Positions 35,519 through 44,571 of a stretch of 47,742 bases of DNA are shown here, piece after piece; position 1 is the first letter of the stretch; each line of letters begins with the position of its first letter. This DNA comes from an uncultured Aquimarina sp. (lineage in GTDB: Bacteria; Bacteroidota; Bacteroidia; Flavobacteriales; Flavobacteriaceae): NCBI GenBank assembly GCA_947503135.1, contig CANNCQ010000021.1:1-47742 (forward strand). Direction: 5' to 3'. The position numbers and the translations under genes were made by a program. The notes beneath the pieces are model-generated. The model made no database searches and was not told the DNA's origin. It worked only from the letters and a program-made list of their open reading frames with translations.

Positions 35519-36877
35519 ATGAAGAAACTATTGATGTTTGCAGCCGCCCTTGCTGCCTTGATTAGTTGTACTCCTTCCAAAAATGGACAATTAACAGGAT
35601 TAAAAGGAAAAGCTTGGCATCCTGAAAAACCTTATGGAATGACATTAGTGCCAGGTGGTGCTTTTATCATGGGTAAGGCTGATGATGATAAGGCGGGTCT
35701 TCAAAATGCCCCTACTAAAACGGTAACAGTGCGTTCTTTTTATATGGATGAAACTGAAATAACCAATTCAGAATACCGTCAGTTTACAGAGTGGGTTAAG
35801 GATTCAATTACATTGTTTGAATTGGCAAAACTTGCGGATGACGTTGGTGCTGAACAGGAAGAAGGGATAGGGCAATTCTCTTTTAAAGCTTCTGATGAGG
35901 AGGAATTAAATGCTTATCAACAATATATTAAAGATAATTACGAAGGTACAGGAGAAACGGGTTATGAGGGTCGTGCTCTTAACTGGGATAATGATCCTGA
36001 TGAGTTGAGTACGGAGGATTATGATGAGTATATTTCTGAAGTAATGGATACGTTATATGTTAGAGCAGAAGAGTCTTATAACGGTGTGAGGATATTTAAA
36101 ACAGAAAAATTAAAATACGATTATAAAAGTTACGATATTGAGTCAATGGCTCGTTCTAAGAATAGAAATTCTAAGGATTTCCTTAGAAGAGAAGCTGTCG
36201 AGATTTATCCGGATACTACAGTTTGGATTAGAGATTTTAACTATTCGTATAATGAGCCAATGCATGATCAGTATTTTTACCATACAGCATACGATGAGTA
36301 TCCTGTAGTTGGTGTTACTTGGAAACAAGCCAAAGCGTTTTGTGACTGGAGAACAAAATACGAGAATGACGCTCGAAAAAACAAGAAAAACCTAGATCGT
36401 GTTTCGCGTTACCGTTTGCCTACAGAGGCAGAATGGGAATATGCTGCACGTGGCGGTTTGGAATCAGCAACATTTCCTTGGGGAGGTCCTTATGCTAAAA
36501 ACGACAGAGGTTGTTTCTTGGCGAATTTTAAGCCTAACAGAGGAGATTATGCAGCAGATCAGGCATTATATACGGTGGAGGCTAAATCATTTGACCCAAA
36601 TGATTATGGATTGTATAATATGGCAGGTAACGTTTCGGAATGGATTAATTCTTCATACGATCCAGCGGCTTATGAGTATACGTCATCAATGAATCCTAAT
36701 TCTAATAACGACGAAAATAAACGTAAAGTAATTCGTGGCGGTTCTTGGAAAGATGTAGCTTATTTTTTACAAGTAAGTACACGTGATTATGAGTACGCCG
36801 ATTCAGCGCGTAGTTACATTGGTTTCCGTACGGTACAAGATTATATGGGTACCGATGTTACAGGAGGTCAAAATTAA
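35519..36877 (+). CDS. gldK: Gliding motility / type IX secretion lipoprotein GldK
   Basis: A 452-residue outer-membrane lipoprotein (ALISC, Cys17) that with GldN forms the large periplasmic ring of the type IX system (PorK/PorN in Porphyromonas). The body is a formylglycine-generating-enzyme-like domain: MTLVPGGAFIMG, then DETEITNSEYRQF, RLPTEAEWEYAARGG, MAGNVSEWINSSYDP and RKVIRGGSWKD...SYIGFR. An insertion of about 140 residues separates the first two parts from the rest. The paired catalytic cysteines of true FGE enzymes (after GGS) are absent, so the fold is structural. It is the first gene of gldKLMN. Confidence 0.96.
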   Translation: MKKLLMFAAALAALISCTPSKNGQLTGLKGKAWHPEKPYGMTLVPGGAFIMGKADDDKAGLQNAPTKTVTVRSFYMDETEITNSEYRQFTEWVKDSITLFELAKLADDVGAEQEEGIGQFSFKASDEEELNAYQQYIKDNYEGTGETGYEGRALNWDNDPDELSTEDYDEYISEVMDTLYVRAEESYNGVRIFKTEKLKYDYKSYDIESMARSKNRNSKDFLRREAVEIYPDTTVWIRDFNYSYNEPMHDQYFYHTAYDEYPVVGVTWKQAKAFCDWRTKYENDARKNKKNLDRVSRYRLPTEAEWEYAARGGLESATFPWGGPYAKNDRGCFLANFKPNRGDYAADQALYTVEAKSFDPNDYGLYNMAGNVSEWINSSYDPAAYEYTSSMNPNSNNDENKRKVIRGGSWKDVAYFLQVSTRDYEYADSARSYIGFRTVQDYMGTDVTGGQN

Positions 36878-36953
36878 TTTGAAATAAAGCCCCAAACTTT
36901 ATATATTTAATTTATTATTAACATATTTAACAACTTAACAAACTTTATTTATT

Positions 36954-37601
36954 ATGGCAAATCAATCTAGAGGTTTCAAAAAATTTATGGCAATGGCCTA
37001 TGGTCTAGGTGCAGCAATTGTAATTGTTGGTGCATTATTCAAAATTATTCACTTTGAAATAGGACCTTTAACAGGTAACGTAATGCTTACTATTGGATTA
37101 GTTACTGAAGCACTTATTTTTGCAATCTCAGCATTTGAACCAATCGAAGAAGAAACAGATTGGTCATTAGTGTATCCTGAATTAGCGGGAGGTGAAAAGA
37201 AAAAAAGAGATGAGAAGAAACCTAAAGATGAGAAAGGTTTATTGTCTGAGAAATTAGATGCAATGCTTAAAGAAGCAAAATTAGATGCAAGTGTTTTTTC
37301 TAGTTTAGGAGAAAGTGTTCGTAATTTTGAAGGTGCTGCAAAAGGAATCGCTCCTACTGTGGATAGCATTGCTTCTCAAAGAAAATATAGTGAAGAAATG
37401 ACGTTAGCAGCGCAGCAAATGGAATCTTTAAATGGTCTTTACAAGGTTCAATTAGAGTCTTCTCAAAGGCAATCTGATGCTAATAAAGCAATAGCAGATA
37501 ATGCTACCAAGTTAAAAGAACAAATGGAGAGTCTTGCTACAAACTTATCTTCTTTAAATGGAGTATATGGTGGTATGTTAAGCGCAATGTCTAAAAACTA
37601 A
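36954..37601 (+). CDS. gldL: Gliding motor / type IX secretion inner membrane protein GldL
   Basis: A 215-residue cytoplasmic-membrane protein. Two N-terminal transmembrane helices (about 11-32 and 40-60) carry charged residues used for proton flow: Lys30 and Glu52 in GLVTEALIFAISAFEP, the latter matching the essential glutamate reported in Flavobacterium GldL. The cytoplasmic part is charged, then coiled-coil-like (MTLAAQQMESLNGLYKVQLES and the repeat-like ATNLSSLNGVYGGMLSAM end). GldL and GldM form the 5:2-type motor that powers secretion and gliding. It lies 76 bases after gldK and 47 before gldM. Confidence 0.96.
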   Translation: MANQSRGFKKFMAMAYGLGAAIVIVGALFKIIHFEIGPLTGNVMLTIGLVTEALIFAISAFEPIEEETDWSLVYPELAGGEKKKRDEKKPKDEKGLLSEKLDAMLKEAKLDASVFSSLGESVRNFEGAAKGIAPTVDSIASQRKYSEEMTLAAQQMESLNGLYKVQLESSQRQSDANKAIADNATKLKEQMESLATNLSSLNGVYGGMLSAMSKN

Positions 37602-37648
37602 TTAGTTTTTATTTTAAAATTATTAATCAATAAAAAAAACTAATTAGA

Positions 37649-39190
37649 ATGGCAGGAGGTAAACAAACCGCTAGGCAGAAGATGATTAATCTGATGTACT
37701 TAATATTTATTGCGATGTTAGCATTAAATATGTCAAAAGAAGTACTTTCAGCATTTGGTCTGATGAACGAAAAGCTAACCGAATCTAATGTGAATACAGA
37801 CGCAAGAAATGCGGCTTTCATGGAAGGTTTAAATGAAAAAGTTAGTGAGCAACCAGAAAAATACAAGCCTTTAAGAGATAAGGCAGTTAAAGTTGAGGCT
37901 TTAGCAAAAGATTTTAGTGGGTATATAGCTAAACTAAAATCCAATATGACTAATGGTCTTGAGGATCCTACTCAGTATGAGGTTATGGATAAAGGAGATT
38001 ATTTAGATAATCATTTCTTTACTCCTTCAGGTCCTAGTGCAGAAGGAAAAGAATTTCTTAGTAAAATTGATGGTTTTAAGAAAGGAGTTGCAAGTATTTT
38101 AGGAGATGGTTATCCAGAAATAACAGCAGGAATAGAAAAAGACTTTGCTACTAAGCCAGTTACAAGAAAAAAAGATAACATAGAAGTTGAATGGTTGGAT
38201 TATCATTATAAAGGATTTCCTTTAGTGGCATCTTTAACTAAATTAACTCAGATGCAAGCTGATATTAAGAAGACTGAAAACGAAGTGCTTTCTGCAATGT
38301 TGTCGGGACAATTAAAATCAGAAGTTTCATTATCTAATTTTGAAGCTATTGTTGTTCCAGAAAAAACAGCTTTTTTCTCTAATGAGCAATTTAAAGGTAA
38401 AATTATCTTAGGTAAAAAGGATAAGACTTTAAAAGCTCATAAAGTAACTGTAAATGGAAGGGATTTAAAACCTGAGTCAATGCAGGAAGGGCAAACTATT
38501 CTAAGTTTCCCTGCCGGTAGTGTAGGACAACGTAAAATAAAAGGTGAATTTCAATTTAAGGAAGGTGATTCTATTGTAACTATTCCTATCTCTAGTGAGT
38601 ATGCAGTAATCCCTAAACCAAATTCAGCAGTTATATCTGCCGATAAAATGAATGTTGTATATAGAGGTGTTGTAAATCCTATGACAATATCTATACCTGG
38701 TGTTCCAAATATTACTGCTAATGCTCCTGGACTAAGCAAAAAGTCGGGAAGCTCATATAATATGGATGTTACTAGTGTAAAATCACGCGAAGTAAGTATC
38801 AACGTTAGTGGTACACTTAATGGTCAAAAGATTTCGAATACTAAAAAATTCAGAATCAAAGATATTCCAAGACCAGTTGGAACTGTCCGCGGTGAAGATG
38901 GAGCTATTAAGATGACAAAGTCTTCTTTGTCAAACTCATCTGTAGGTGCAATATTGCCTGATTTTGATTTTAATTTAAAACTTAGAGTGTCTGGTTTTAA
39001 AATTAAAATACCAGGCCAACCAACAGTGCGTGTTTCTGGAAATAAATTAAATAGCCGTGCTAAGAGTGCTTTAAAAAGATCAAAACGCGGTGAGTCTGTA
39101 CAAATATTCGATATTAATGCTAAGTTAGCTTCAGGAAGCTCATACAGAGTTAAAAAAGTGTCTCCTGTTATTGTTGAATTAACAAACTAA
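37649..39190 (+). CDS. gldM: Gliding motor / type IX secretion protein GldM
   Basis: A 513-residue protein with one N-terminal transmembrane helix (about residues 12-30, in KMINLMYLIFIAMLALNMSKEV). The rest is periplasmic, arranged in four domains known from GldM/PorM structures: a helical first domain, then Ig-like domains (for example KVTVNGRDLKPESMQEGQ and PVNP-like VVNPMTISIPGVPNI) up to the C-terminal strand-rich domain. It transmits motor torque from GldL across the periplasm to the GldK/GldN ring. A second-domain VPEKTAFFSNEQFKGKIILG segment is a typical family mark. Confidence 0.96.
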   Translation: MAGGKQTARQKMINLMYLIFIAMLALNMSKEVLSAFGLMNEKLTESNVNTDARNAAFMEGLNEKVSEQPEKYKPLRDKAVKVEALAKDFSGYIAKLKSNMTNGLEDPTQYEVMDKGDYLDNHFFTPSGPSAEGKEFLSKIDGFKKGVASILGDGYPEITAGIEKDFATKPVTRKKDNIEVEWLDYHYKGFPLVASLTKLTQMQADIKKTENEVLSAMLSGQLKSEVSLSNFEAIVVPEKTAFFSNEQFKGKIILGKKDKTLKAHKVTVNGRDLKPESMQEGQTILSFPAGSVGQRKIKGEFQFKEGDSIVTIPISSEYAVIPKPNSAVISADKMNVVYRGVVNPMTISIPGVPNITANAPGLSKKSGSSYNMDVTSVKSREVSINVSGTLNGQKISNTKKFRIKDIPRPVGTVRGEDGAIKMTKSSLSNSSVGAILPDFDFNLKLRVSGFKIKIPGQPTVRVSGNKLNSRAKSALKRSKRGESVQIFDINAKLASGSSYRVKKVSPVIVELTN

Positions 39191-39204
39191 TAATTTTTGT
39201 AATT

Positions 39205-40095
39205 ATGAATTTGAATAAGTTTTTAGCTTACGGTCTATGCGCTTTTGCATCGATTTCATCCTTTGGGCAAGCAAATATATTAAATGCAGATAACCCTGAT
39301 GAGATTGGAAAAAAGACAGCACAGCAAATTGAAAATGATAATGATAATCCGTTAGAGTACGGATACGTAGATGATCGTGATGTACTGTGGGCAAAAACAA
39401 CATGGGAAACTATTGATTTAGATGAACGTGTTAATTTTCCTCTTTACTACCCAATTGATACTGTAAATATCGGATCTGATAGAAGGTCTTTGTATGAAGT
39501 ATTAATGAAAGGTATTCGAAGTGGTGAATTAACAAATGTATATTCCGATTCTTATTTTACTGAAAAAAGAACATTAGAGGACTTAAGTGCTACAATCAAA
39601 AGAACGGATACTACTGATTATGGATTTGAGCAACTTAATGCAGGTGAAAATGTTTCTAATGAATACATTGAAACTCGTGAGTTAACTTCTCAGGATATTG
39701 CTGAATATAAAATCAAAGGAATTTGGTATTTTGATAAAAGGCAGGGAGAATTAAAATATCGTTTATTAGGAATAGCGCCTGTTGCTCCCGATGTAAACTT
39801 TATTGATGATGAAGAGCCAGATTTAGTGCCTCTTTTTTGGGTGTATTATCCACATGTTCGAGAGATGTTACACAATGCTAAAGCATTCAATAGTCAAAAT
39901 ACTTACAAGCCTATTTCGTTTGATCATATTTTGAATTCTAGAAGATTTAGTAGTGTTATTTATCGAGAGGATAATGAGCAAGGGGATCGTAAGGTAGAAG
40001 ATTATATTAATGATAATGCATTATTGCAATTGTTAGAGAGTCAGCGTATAAAAGAAAGTATACGTGATTTTGAACAAGATATGTGGAATTATTAA
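39205..40095 (+). CDS. gldN: Gliding motility / type IX secretion protein GldN
   Basis: A 296-residue periplasmic protein with a signal peptide (SFGQ cleavage near residue 22). It has the GldN/PorN features: DDRDVLWAKTTWETIDLDERVNFPLYYP, RRSLYEVLMKGIRSGE, ELTSQDIAEYKIKGIWYFDKRQ and LFWVYYPHVREML. It assembles with GldK into the periplasmic ring under the outer membrane. It starts 14 bases after gldM and is followed by a strong terminator, which closes the gldKLMN operon. Confidence 0.96.
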   Translation: MNLNKFLAYGLCAFASISSFGQANILNADNPDEIGKKTAQQIENDNDNPLEYGYVDDRDVLWAKTTWETIDLDERVNFPLYYPIDTVNIGSDRRSLYEVLMKGIRSGELTNVYSDSYFTEKRTLEDLSATIKRTDTTDYGFEQLNAGENVSNEYIETRELTSQDIAEYKIKGIWYFDKRQGELKYRLLGIAPVAPDVNFIDDEEPDLVPLFWVYYPHVREMLHNAKAFNSQNTYKPISFDHILNSRRFSSVIYREDNEQGDRKVEDYINDNALLQLLESQRIKESIRDFEQDMWNY

Positions 40096-40123
40096 CATAG
40101 TTATTTTTCATTAAATAGTTCAC

Positions 40124-40160
40124 ATAAGCGCCTTTGGAAAACCAAAGGCGCTTATTTTTT
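40124..40160 (+). terminator. Rho-independent terminator after gldN
   Basis: ATAAGCGCCTTTGG and CCAAAGGCGCTTAT form a perfect 14-base stem with an AAAA loop, followed by a T run. It lies about 28 bases after the gldN stop and overlaps the leader of the next gene. Confidence 0.92.
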
Positions 40161-40168
40161 AAAAATAT

Positions 40169-41206
40169 ATGGAGGTTGACTTTATAATTGTTGGTTTTGG
40201 TATTGCGGGCATGTCTATGGCTTTTCAGCTTGAAAAAGAAGGGAAGTCTGTTTTTATTATTGATGGAAACGAAACAAAAGCATCTATTGTTGCGGCAGGA
40301 CTTTACAATCCTGTAATTTTAAAACGATTTACTCTTGCTTGGGGTGCTGAAGAGCAAATGCACTATGCTGAAAATTTTTATAGTGAATTGAGTCAATATT
40401 TAGGCATTGAAACAACAAGAAGTTTATCTGTATTTAGAAAATTTAATAATCCTCAAGAGCAGAATAAATGGTTTAGCCGATTGGATAATCCACAGTTAAA
40501 AAAGTATTTATCACCCAAGTTAACAAATACAATTTCTTCAGGTATTGCTAGTGAATTTAAATTTGGTGAAGTTAAGCTTACGGGTAAGGTATTGATATCT
40601 GACATATTTAATGCTTATTCGATGCTTTTAAAAAAATCCAATAGATTCTTAAGTGAGGAATTCGACTATAAGCAACTCGACTTAAGTAATTCTTCAGTAA
40701 ATTATAATGGTATTAAATCAAAACATATCATTTTTTGTGAAGGACATAAAATGTTGCAAAACCCTTATTTTAAAGAGTTGCCATTAGTTTGTAATAGAGG
40801 GGGTTATTTAATTATAAAATCCGATGATTTGAACCTTCAAGTAGCAGTTAAATCTTATTATTTTATCATTCCTTTGGGTGATAACAAATATAAATTTGGA
40901 GCAACTTACGGTCACCGTTTTACAAAAAATCATGATGTTTTAGCCAAACAAGAGCTTATTGAGCGATTGGATGATTTAATTAATGTTTCCTATACTATTG
41001 TTGATTTTATTGTTGGTGTTAGGCCTACAGTTATAGATAGAAGACCTCTTTTGGGACAGCATAAACAACTTAAGCAATTGTATGTGATGAATGGAATGGG
41101 AACTAGAGGGGTTTTACTTGCACCTACAGCTTCTTTTCATCAAAAAGAATTGATGATTAATGATGTAAGTTTACCTAATGAAATGGATATTAATCGTTTT
41201 GATTAG
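40169..41206 (+). CDS. FAD-dependent oxidoreductase (DAO family)
   Basis: A 345-residue flavoprotein. The N-terminus has the Rossmann dinucleotide motif GFGIAG (residues 9-14) followed by the acidic end of the second strand (FIIDGNE), the typical DAO/glycine-oxidase layout. A second FAD contact lies near the C-terminus (GVRPTVIDRRPLLG, then MNGMGTRGVLLAP). Members oxidise amino acids or other amines; the substrate is not evident. The start lies only nine bases after the gldN terminator, so it has a very short leader or is expressed by read-through. The 3' end overlaps the convergent DUF983 gene by 17 bases. Confidence 0.9.
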   Translation: MEVDFIIVGFGIAGMSMAFQLEKEGKSVFIIDGNETKASIVAAGLYNPVILKRFTLAWGAEEQMHYAENFYSELSQYLGIETTRSLSVFRKFNNPQEQNKWFSRLDNPQLKKYLSPKLTNTISSGIASEFKFGEVKLTGKVLISDIFNAYSMLLKKSNRFLSEEFDYKQLDLSNSSVNYNGIKSKHIIFCEGHKMLQNPYFKELPLVCNRGGYLIIKSDDLNLQVAVKSYYFIIPLGDNKYKFGATYGHRFTKNHDVLAKQELIERLDDLINVSYTIVDFIVGVRPTVIDRRPLLGQHKQLKQLYVMNGMGTRGVLLAPTASFHQKELMINDVSLPNEMDINRFD

Positions 41207-41591
41207 TTTTCTTTGATTTTTTTTTATTGTATTTCATAAATAAATTAATCCATATATTCCGGGATAATCTCATTTCTAAGGGGAGTAAACCAATTACCGC
41301 TATGCATATTAAAATAAAGCTAGTGAGTAAGCTATTTTGTAGGAGTAAATGTGACATTAAAAAAACAGCTACTCCTAAGGCAACACCAATGGCATAACTT
41401 ACATACATCGCTCCATAAAAAAAAGAAGGTTCAATTTTATACTTAGTATTGCAATGTGTGCAACGATCATGCATTTCGAAAAGTTGATTTAATATAAAAG
41501 GATTCTTTTTTTTATACATGCTTTCGTTTTGACATACAGGGCAAGTTCCCAAAATAATACTATATAACACGGTGCCTTTAAGTAATTTCAT
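41190..41591 (-). CDS. DUF983 membrane protein
   Basis: A 133-residue protein when started at the ATG at 41591 (MKLLKGTVLYSI, the family start). An upstream ATG at 41687 adds 32 residues that look unrelated. Two CxxC pairs, GTCPVC and RCTHC, form a likely zinc ribbon at the N-terminus. Two transmembrane helices follow (GAMYVSYAIGVALGVAVF and LTSFILICIAVIGLLPLEM), with a basic C-terminal tail. The role of DUF983 is unknown. The tail overlaps the end of the FAD oxidoreductase gene. Confidence 0.88.
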   Translation of the reverse strand: MKLLKGTVLYSIILGTCPVCQNESMYKKKNPFILNQLFEMHDRCTHCNTKYKIEPSFFYGAMYVSYAIGVALGVAVFLMSHLLLQNSLLTSFILICIAVIGLLPLEMRLSRNIWINLFMKYNKKKSKKTNQND

Positions 41592-41741
41592 GATGCTTTT
41601 GTTATAGTAAATGCAATACAATTTTAAAGTAAAGTTATCGTTTTTATGATTACTTGTGTTGCATATATTAATATAAATTGAAGTCATGGGCTTCTTTTAT
41701 TCTACATAAAAAATGAGCATCTTTGCATAAAAATATAGTGT

Positions 41742-43649
41742 ATGCTAAACATTCATAATCTTTCAATTTCTTTTGCTGGAGAATTTCTATTTGAGGAAAT
41801 CACCTTTAAAGTAACTCCTGGAGATAGGATTGGTTTAGTAGGTAAAAATGGTGCGGGTAAATCAACCATGCTTAAAATATTATCCGGTGATCAAGAATCC
41901 GATACAGGGCAAATTGCCATGGAAAAAAATACAAGAATCGGTTTTTTAAGACAGGATATTGATTTTGTCGAAGGGCGAACGGTTTTGGACGAAGCCTATG
42001 AAGCTTTTGAAGAAATTAAAACTCTAGAGCGCCAAATCGAAGAAATTAATAATCAGTTAACAGTACGTACGGATTACGAAAGTGATAGTTATAGCAAGCT
42101 TATAGAAGATGTAAGTGATTTTACGGAACATTATGAAATTCTTGGAGGGTATAATTACCAAGGCAATACTGAAAAAGTACTCTTAGGTTTAGGTTTTAAA
42201 TCTGAAGATTTTAATAATCTCACAGACACTTTTTCGGGAGGGTGGCGCATGCGAATAGAATTGGCTAAATTGTTACTTCAAAATAATGATTTATTATTGT
42301 TAGATGAGCCTACAAACCACTTAGATATTGAATCTATTATTTGGTTAGAAAACTTTCTTAAATCATATGCTGGAGCTGTAGTGATTGTTTCTCACGATAA
42401 AATGTTTTTGGATAATGTAACTAATCGTACCATTGAAATTTCTTTAGGAAAAATATATGATTACGATAAGCCTTATTCAGAATACTTAGTGCTTAGAGAA
42501 GAAATTCGCGAACAGCAATTAGCAACTCAAAAAAATCAATCTAAACAAATAGAGCAAACCGAAAAATTGATTGAGAAGTTTAGGGCAAAAGCTTCAAAAG
42601 CTTCCATGGCGCAATCTTTGATGAAGAAGTTAGATAAGATTGATAGAATAGAAGTAGACGAAGATGACAATTCAGTAATGAATATTAAATTTCCAGTAAG
42701 CATACAGCCAGGAAAAGTTGTTGTAGAGGCTGAAGGTGCGGGTAAAGCCTATGGAGATAAAGTAATATTGGAAAATATTGATTTGCTAGTAGAAAGAGGC
42801 AGTAAAGTAGCTTTTGTTGGTCAAAACGGACAAGGTAAATCTACGCTTGCCAAGATGATTGTTAGCGAGTTGGAATTTACAGGAAGCCTTAAGCTTGGCC
42901 ATAATGTACAGTTAGGATATTTTGCACAAAATCAAGCAGAGTACTTGGACGGTGAATTATCAATTCATGAAACGATGATCAATGCTGCGAACGAAAAAAC
43001 ACGAAGTAAAGTTAGAGATATGCTTGGTTCTTTTTTGTTTAGAGGGGATGAAGTAGATAAAAAAGTAAAAGTACTTTCGGGTGGAGAGCGAAATAGGTTG
43101 GCACTTTGTAAATTATTGTTACAACCTATAAATGTTTTGGTGATGGATGAACCTACTAACCATCTTGATATAAAATCTAAAAACGTACTAAAGTCTGCGC
43201 TTGAAAATTTTGAAGGAACCCTGCTATTAGTTTCTCACGATAGGGATTTTTTACAAGGACTTACTAATAAAGTGTACGAATTTAAAGATAGAAACATTAA
43301 AGAATACTTGGGCGATATCGATTACTATTTGGAAGAACGAAAAGTATTGAATCTTCGAGAAATAGAAAAAACAACTAAGGTGGTTTCTAAGAAAAAAGAA
43401 AAACCTACTTCGACCTATGAGAGTGATAAAAAAATAAAAACACTCCAAAATAAAATAAGTAATGCTGAATCGAAGATTAATAATTTGGAAAAGAAAATTG
43501 AAAAATTGGATCAAAAATTGTTAAACAATTACGAAGAAGCTATGAAAGAAAAAAACTTTTTAAGCTCCTATGAAAAACTTAAAAAAGACCTTCAGGAACA
43601 AATGGAGGTTTGGGAGCAATTACAAGAACAAGTGGAACAGTTAGTATAA
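41742..43649 (+). CDS. ABC-F family ATPase, Uup-like
   Basis: A 635-residue soluble protein with two ABC ATPase domains and no membrane part. Walker A motifs are GLVGKNGAGKST and VGQNGQGKST; signatures are FSGGWRMRIELAKLLL and LSGGERNRLALCKLLL; both Walker B segments read DEPTNHLDI. A charged helical linker joins the domains (residues about 250-295), and a C-terminal coiled coil of about 75 residues (KTLQNKISNAESKINNLEKK) resembles that of Uup. ABC-F proteins act on the ribosome. The coiled-coil end and lack of a resistance context favour a housekeeping role. A near-match -7 box (CATCTTTG, 41718-41725) precedes it. Confidence 0.94.
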   Translation: MLNIHNLSISFAGEFLFEEITFKVTPGDRIGLVGKNGAGKSTMLKILSGDQESDTGQIAMEKNTRIGFLRQDIDFVEGRTVLDEAYEAFEEIKTLERQIEEINNQLTVRTDYESDSYSKLIEDVSDFTEHYEILGGYNYQGNTEKVLLGLGFKSEDFNNLTDTFSGGWRMRIELAKLLLQNNDLLLLDEPTNHLDIESIIWLENFLKSYAGAVVIVSHDKMFLDNVTNRTIEISLGKIYDYDKPYSEYLVLREEIREQQLATQKNQSKQIEQTEKLIEKFRAKASKASMAQSLMKKLDKIDRIEVDEDDNSVMNIKFPVSIQPGKVVVEAEGAGKAYGDKVILENIDLLVERGSKVAFVGQNGQGKSTLAKMIVSELEFTGSLKLGHNVQLGYFAQNQAEYLDGELSIHETMINAANEKTRSKVRDMLGSFLFRGDEVDKKVKVLSGGERNRLALCKLLLQPINVLVMDEPTNHLDIKSKNVLKSALENFEGTLLLVSHDRDFLQGLTNKVYEFKDRNIKEYLGDIDYYLEERKVLNLREIEKTTKVVSKKKEKPTSTYESDKKIKTLQNKISNAESKINNLEKKIEKLDQKLLNNYEEAMKEKNFLSSYEKLKKDLQEQMEVWEQLQEQVEQLV

Positions 43650-43655
43650 AATAAG

Positions 43656-44126
43656 ATGAAAGATTTTCAAGAAATAGACGTAAACTCACATGCTTTATCT
43701 TGGGTTGGTAAAATTCATTATGACTTTGGCTTTATAACGCAAAGCGCGTTCAAAAAAAATGGTTTAGACCTTACAAAAGAAGAATGGAGTGTTTTAAAGA
43801 GATTACACGTTAACGATGGTCAATTTATGAACGATCTTGCGTATATTACACACAGAGATAAAGTGTCTATGATGCGTGTGGTGAATTCAATGGTTAAGAA
43901 AGACTACATATATAGAAGGCCCGATGGGCAGGACAAACGTGTAAATAGAATTTTTTTAACGGCTTATGGTAAGCAAATTGTTGAAAAAGTTTTGCCTATT
44001 ATGTACGAGCTTATACCAGAAGTACAGGATAGTTTAACAAAAGATGAAAGGGAAGTTTTAATTAATGCCCTTAAAAAAGTAAAAGCCCGTATGGCTGAAA
44101 TTGCAGAAGATAAAGGTTTGATTTAA
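43656..44126 (+). CDS. MarR-family transcriptional regulator
   Basis: A 156-residue winged-helix repressor-type protein. The DNA-binding part is seen in LTKEEWSVLKRLHVNDGQ, MNDLAYITHRDKVSMMRVVNSMVKKDYIYRRP and the wing DGQDKRVNRIFLTAYGKQ, flanked by dimerisation helices. The ligand is unknown. It follows the ABC-F gene by six bases, so both are probably one transcript and it may regulate that operon. The small CPXCG gene follows 10 bases later. Confidence 0.94.
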   Translation: MKDFQEIDVNSHALSWVGKIHYDFGFITQSAFKKNGLDLTKEEWSVLKRLHVNDGQFMNDLAYITHRDKVSMMRVVNSMVKKDYIYRRPDGQDKRVNRIFLTAYGKQIVEKVLPIMYELIPEVQDSLTKDEREVLINALKKVKARMAEIAEDKGLI

Positions 44127-44136
44127 TCTAATTTTA

Positions 44137-44319
44137 ATGATTGAACACTTTTTTCAATGTCCCTACTGCTGGGAAAACGTTTCAATGCTAATTGATGAAA
44201 GCATCAGTAAGCAAACATATGTAGAGGATTGTGAGGTTTGTTGTAATCCAATGCAAGTTTCGGTAAGTTGTTATGCTAATGAATTAATTGATTTTAGTGC
44301 TATTGACCTTGAGCAATAG
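44137..44319 (+). CDS. CPXCG-motif cysteine-rich zinc-ribbon protein
   Basis: A 60-residue protein with two cysteine knuckles: FQCPYCWENV (the CPXCG-like pair, here CPYCW) and EDCEVCCNPMQVSVSC. They should bind one zinc. The family is widespread, short and of unknown function. It is the third gene in the ABC-F - marR run and lies about 140 bases before the initiator tRNA gene. Confidence 0.9.
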   Translation: MIEHFFQCPYCWENVSMLIDESISKQTYVEDCEVCCNPMQVSVSCYANELIDFSAIDLEQ

Positions 44320-44380
44320 CTTTGAACAAAATACTTTTTATTATTTTTTAAGTTTTAATCGATAAACTAAAAAAAGGTTG

Positions 44381-44388
44381 TATATTTG
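44381..44388 (+). promoter_or_regulatory. Candidate -7 box for the tRNA gene
   Basis: TATATTTG is an exact TAnnTTTG match, about 70 bases upstream of the mature tRNA 5' end, which implies a 5' leader of about 60 bases removed by RNase P. No clear TTG lies at -33. Confidence 0.5.
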
Positions 44389-44457
44389 CACCACTCTAAA
44401 CAGCGGTTGGTATTATGAACCAAAAGTTAAAAGCTAGGTGTTTAATAGAGTGTTCAA

Positions 44458-44530
<73 letters not shown>

Positions 44531-44536
44531 CTAATT

Positions 44537-44571
44537 AAAAGCCATAACTTAATTGTTGTGGCTTTTTTTAG
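44537..44571 (+). terminator. Terminator after the initiator tRNA
   Basis: AAAAGCCATAAC and GTTGTGGCTTTT form a stem with a six-base loop (one T-G pair), followed by a T run. It starts seven bases after the tRNA. Confidence 0.85.
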
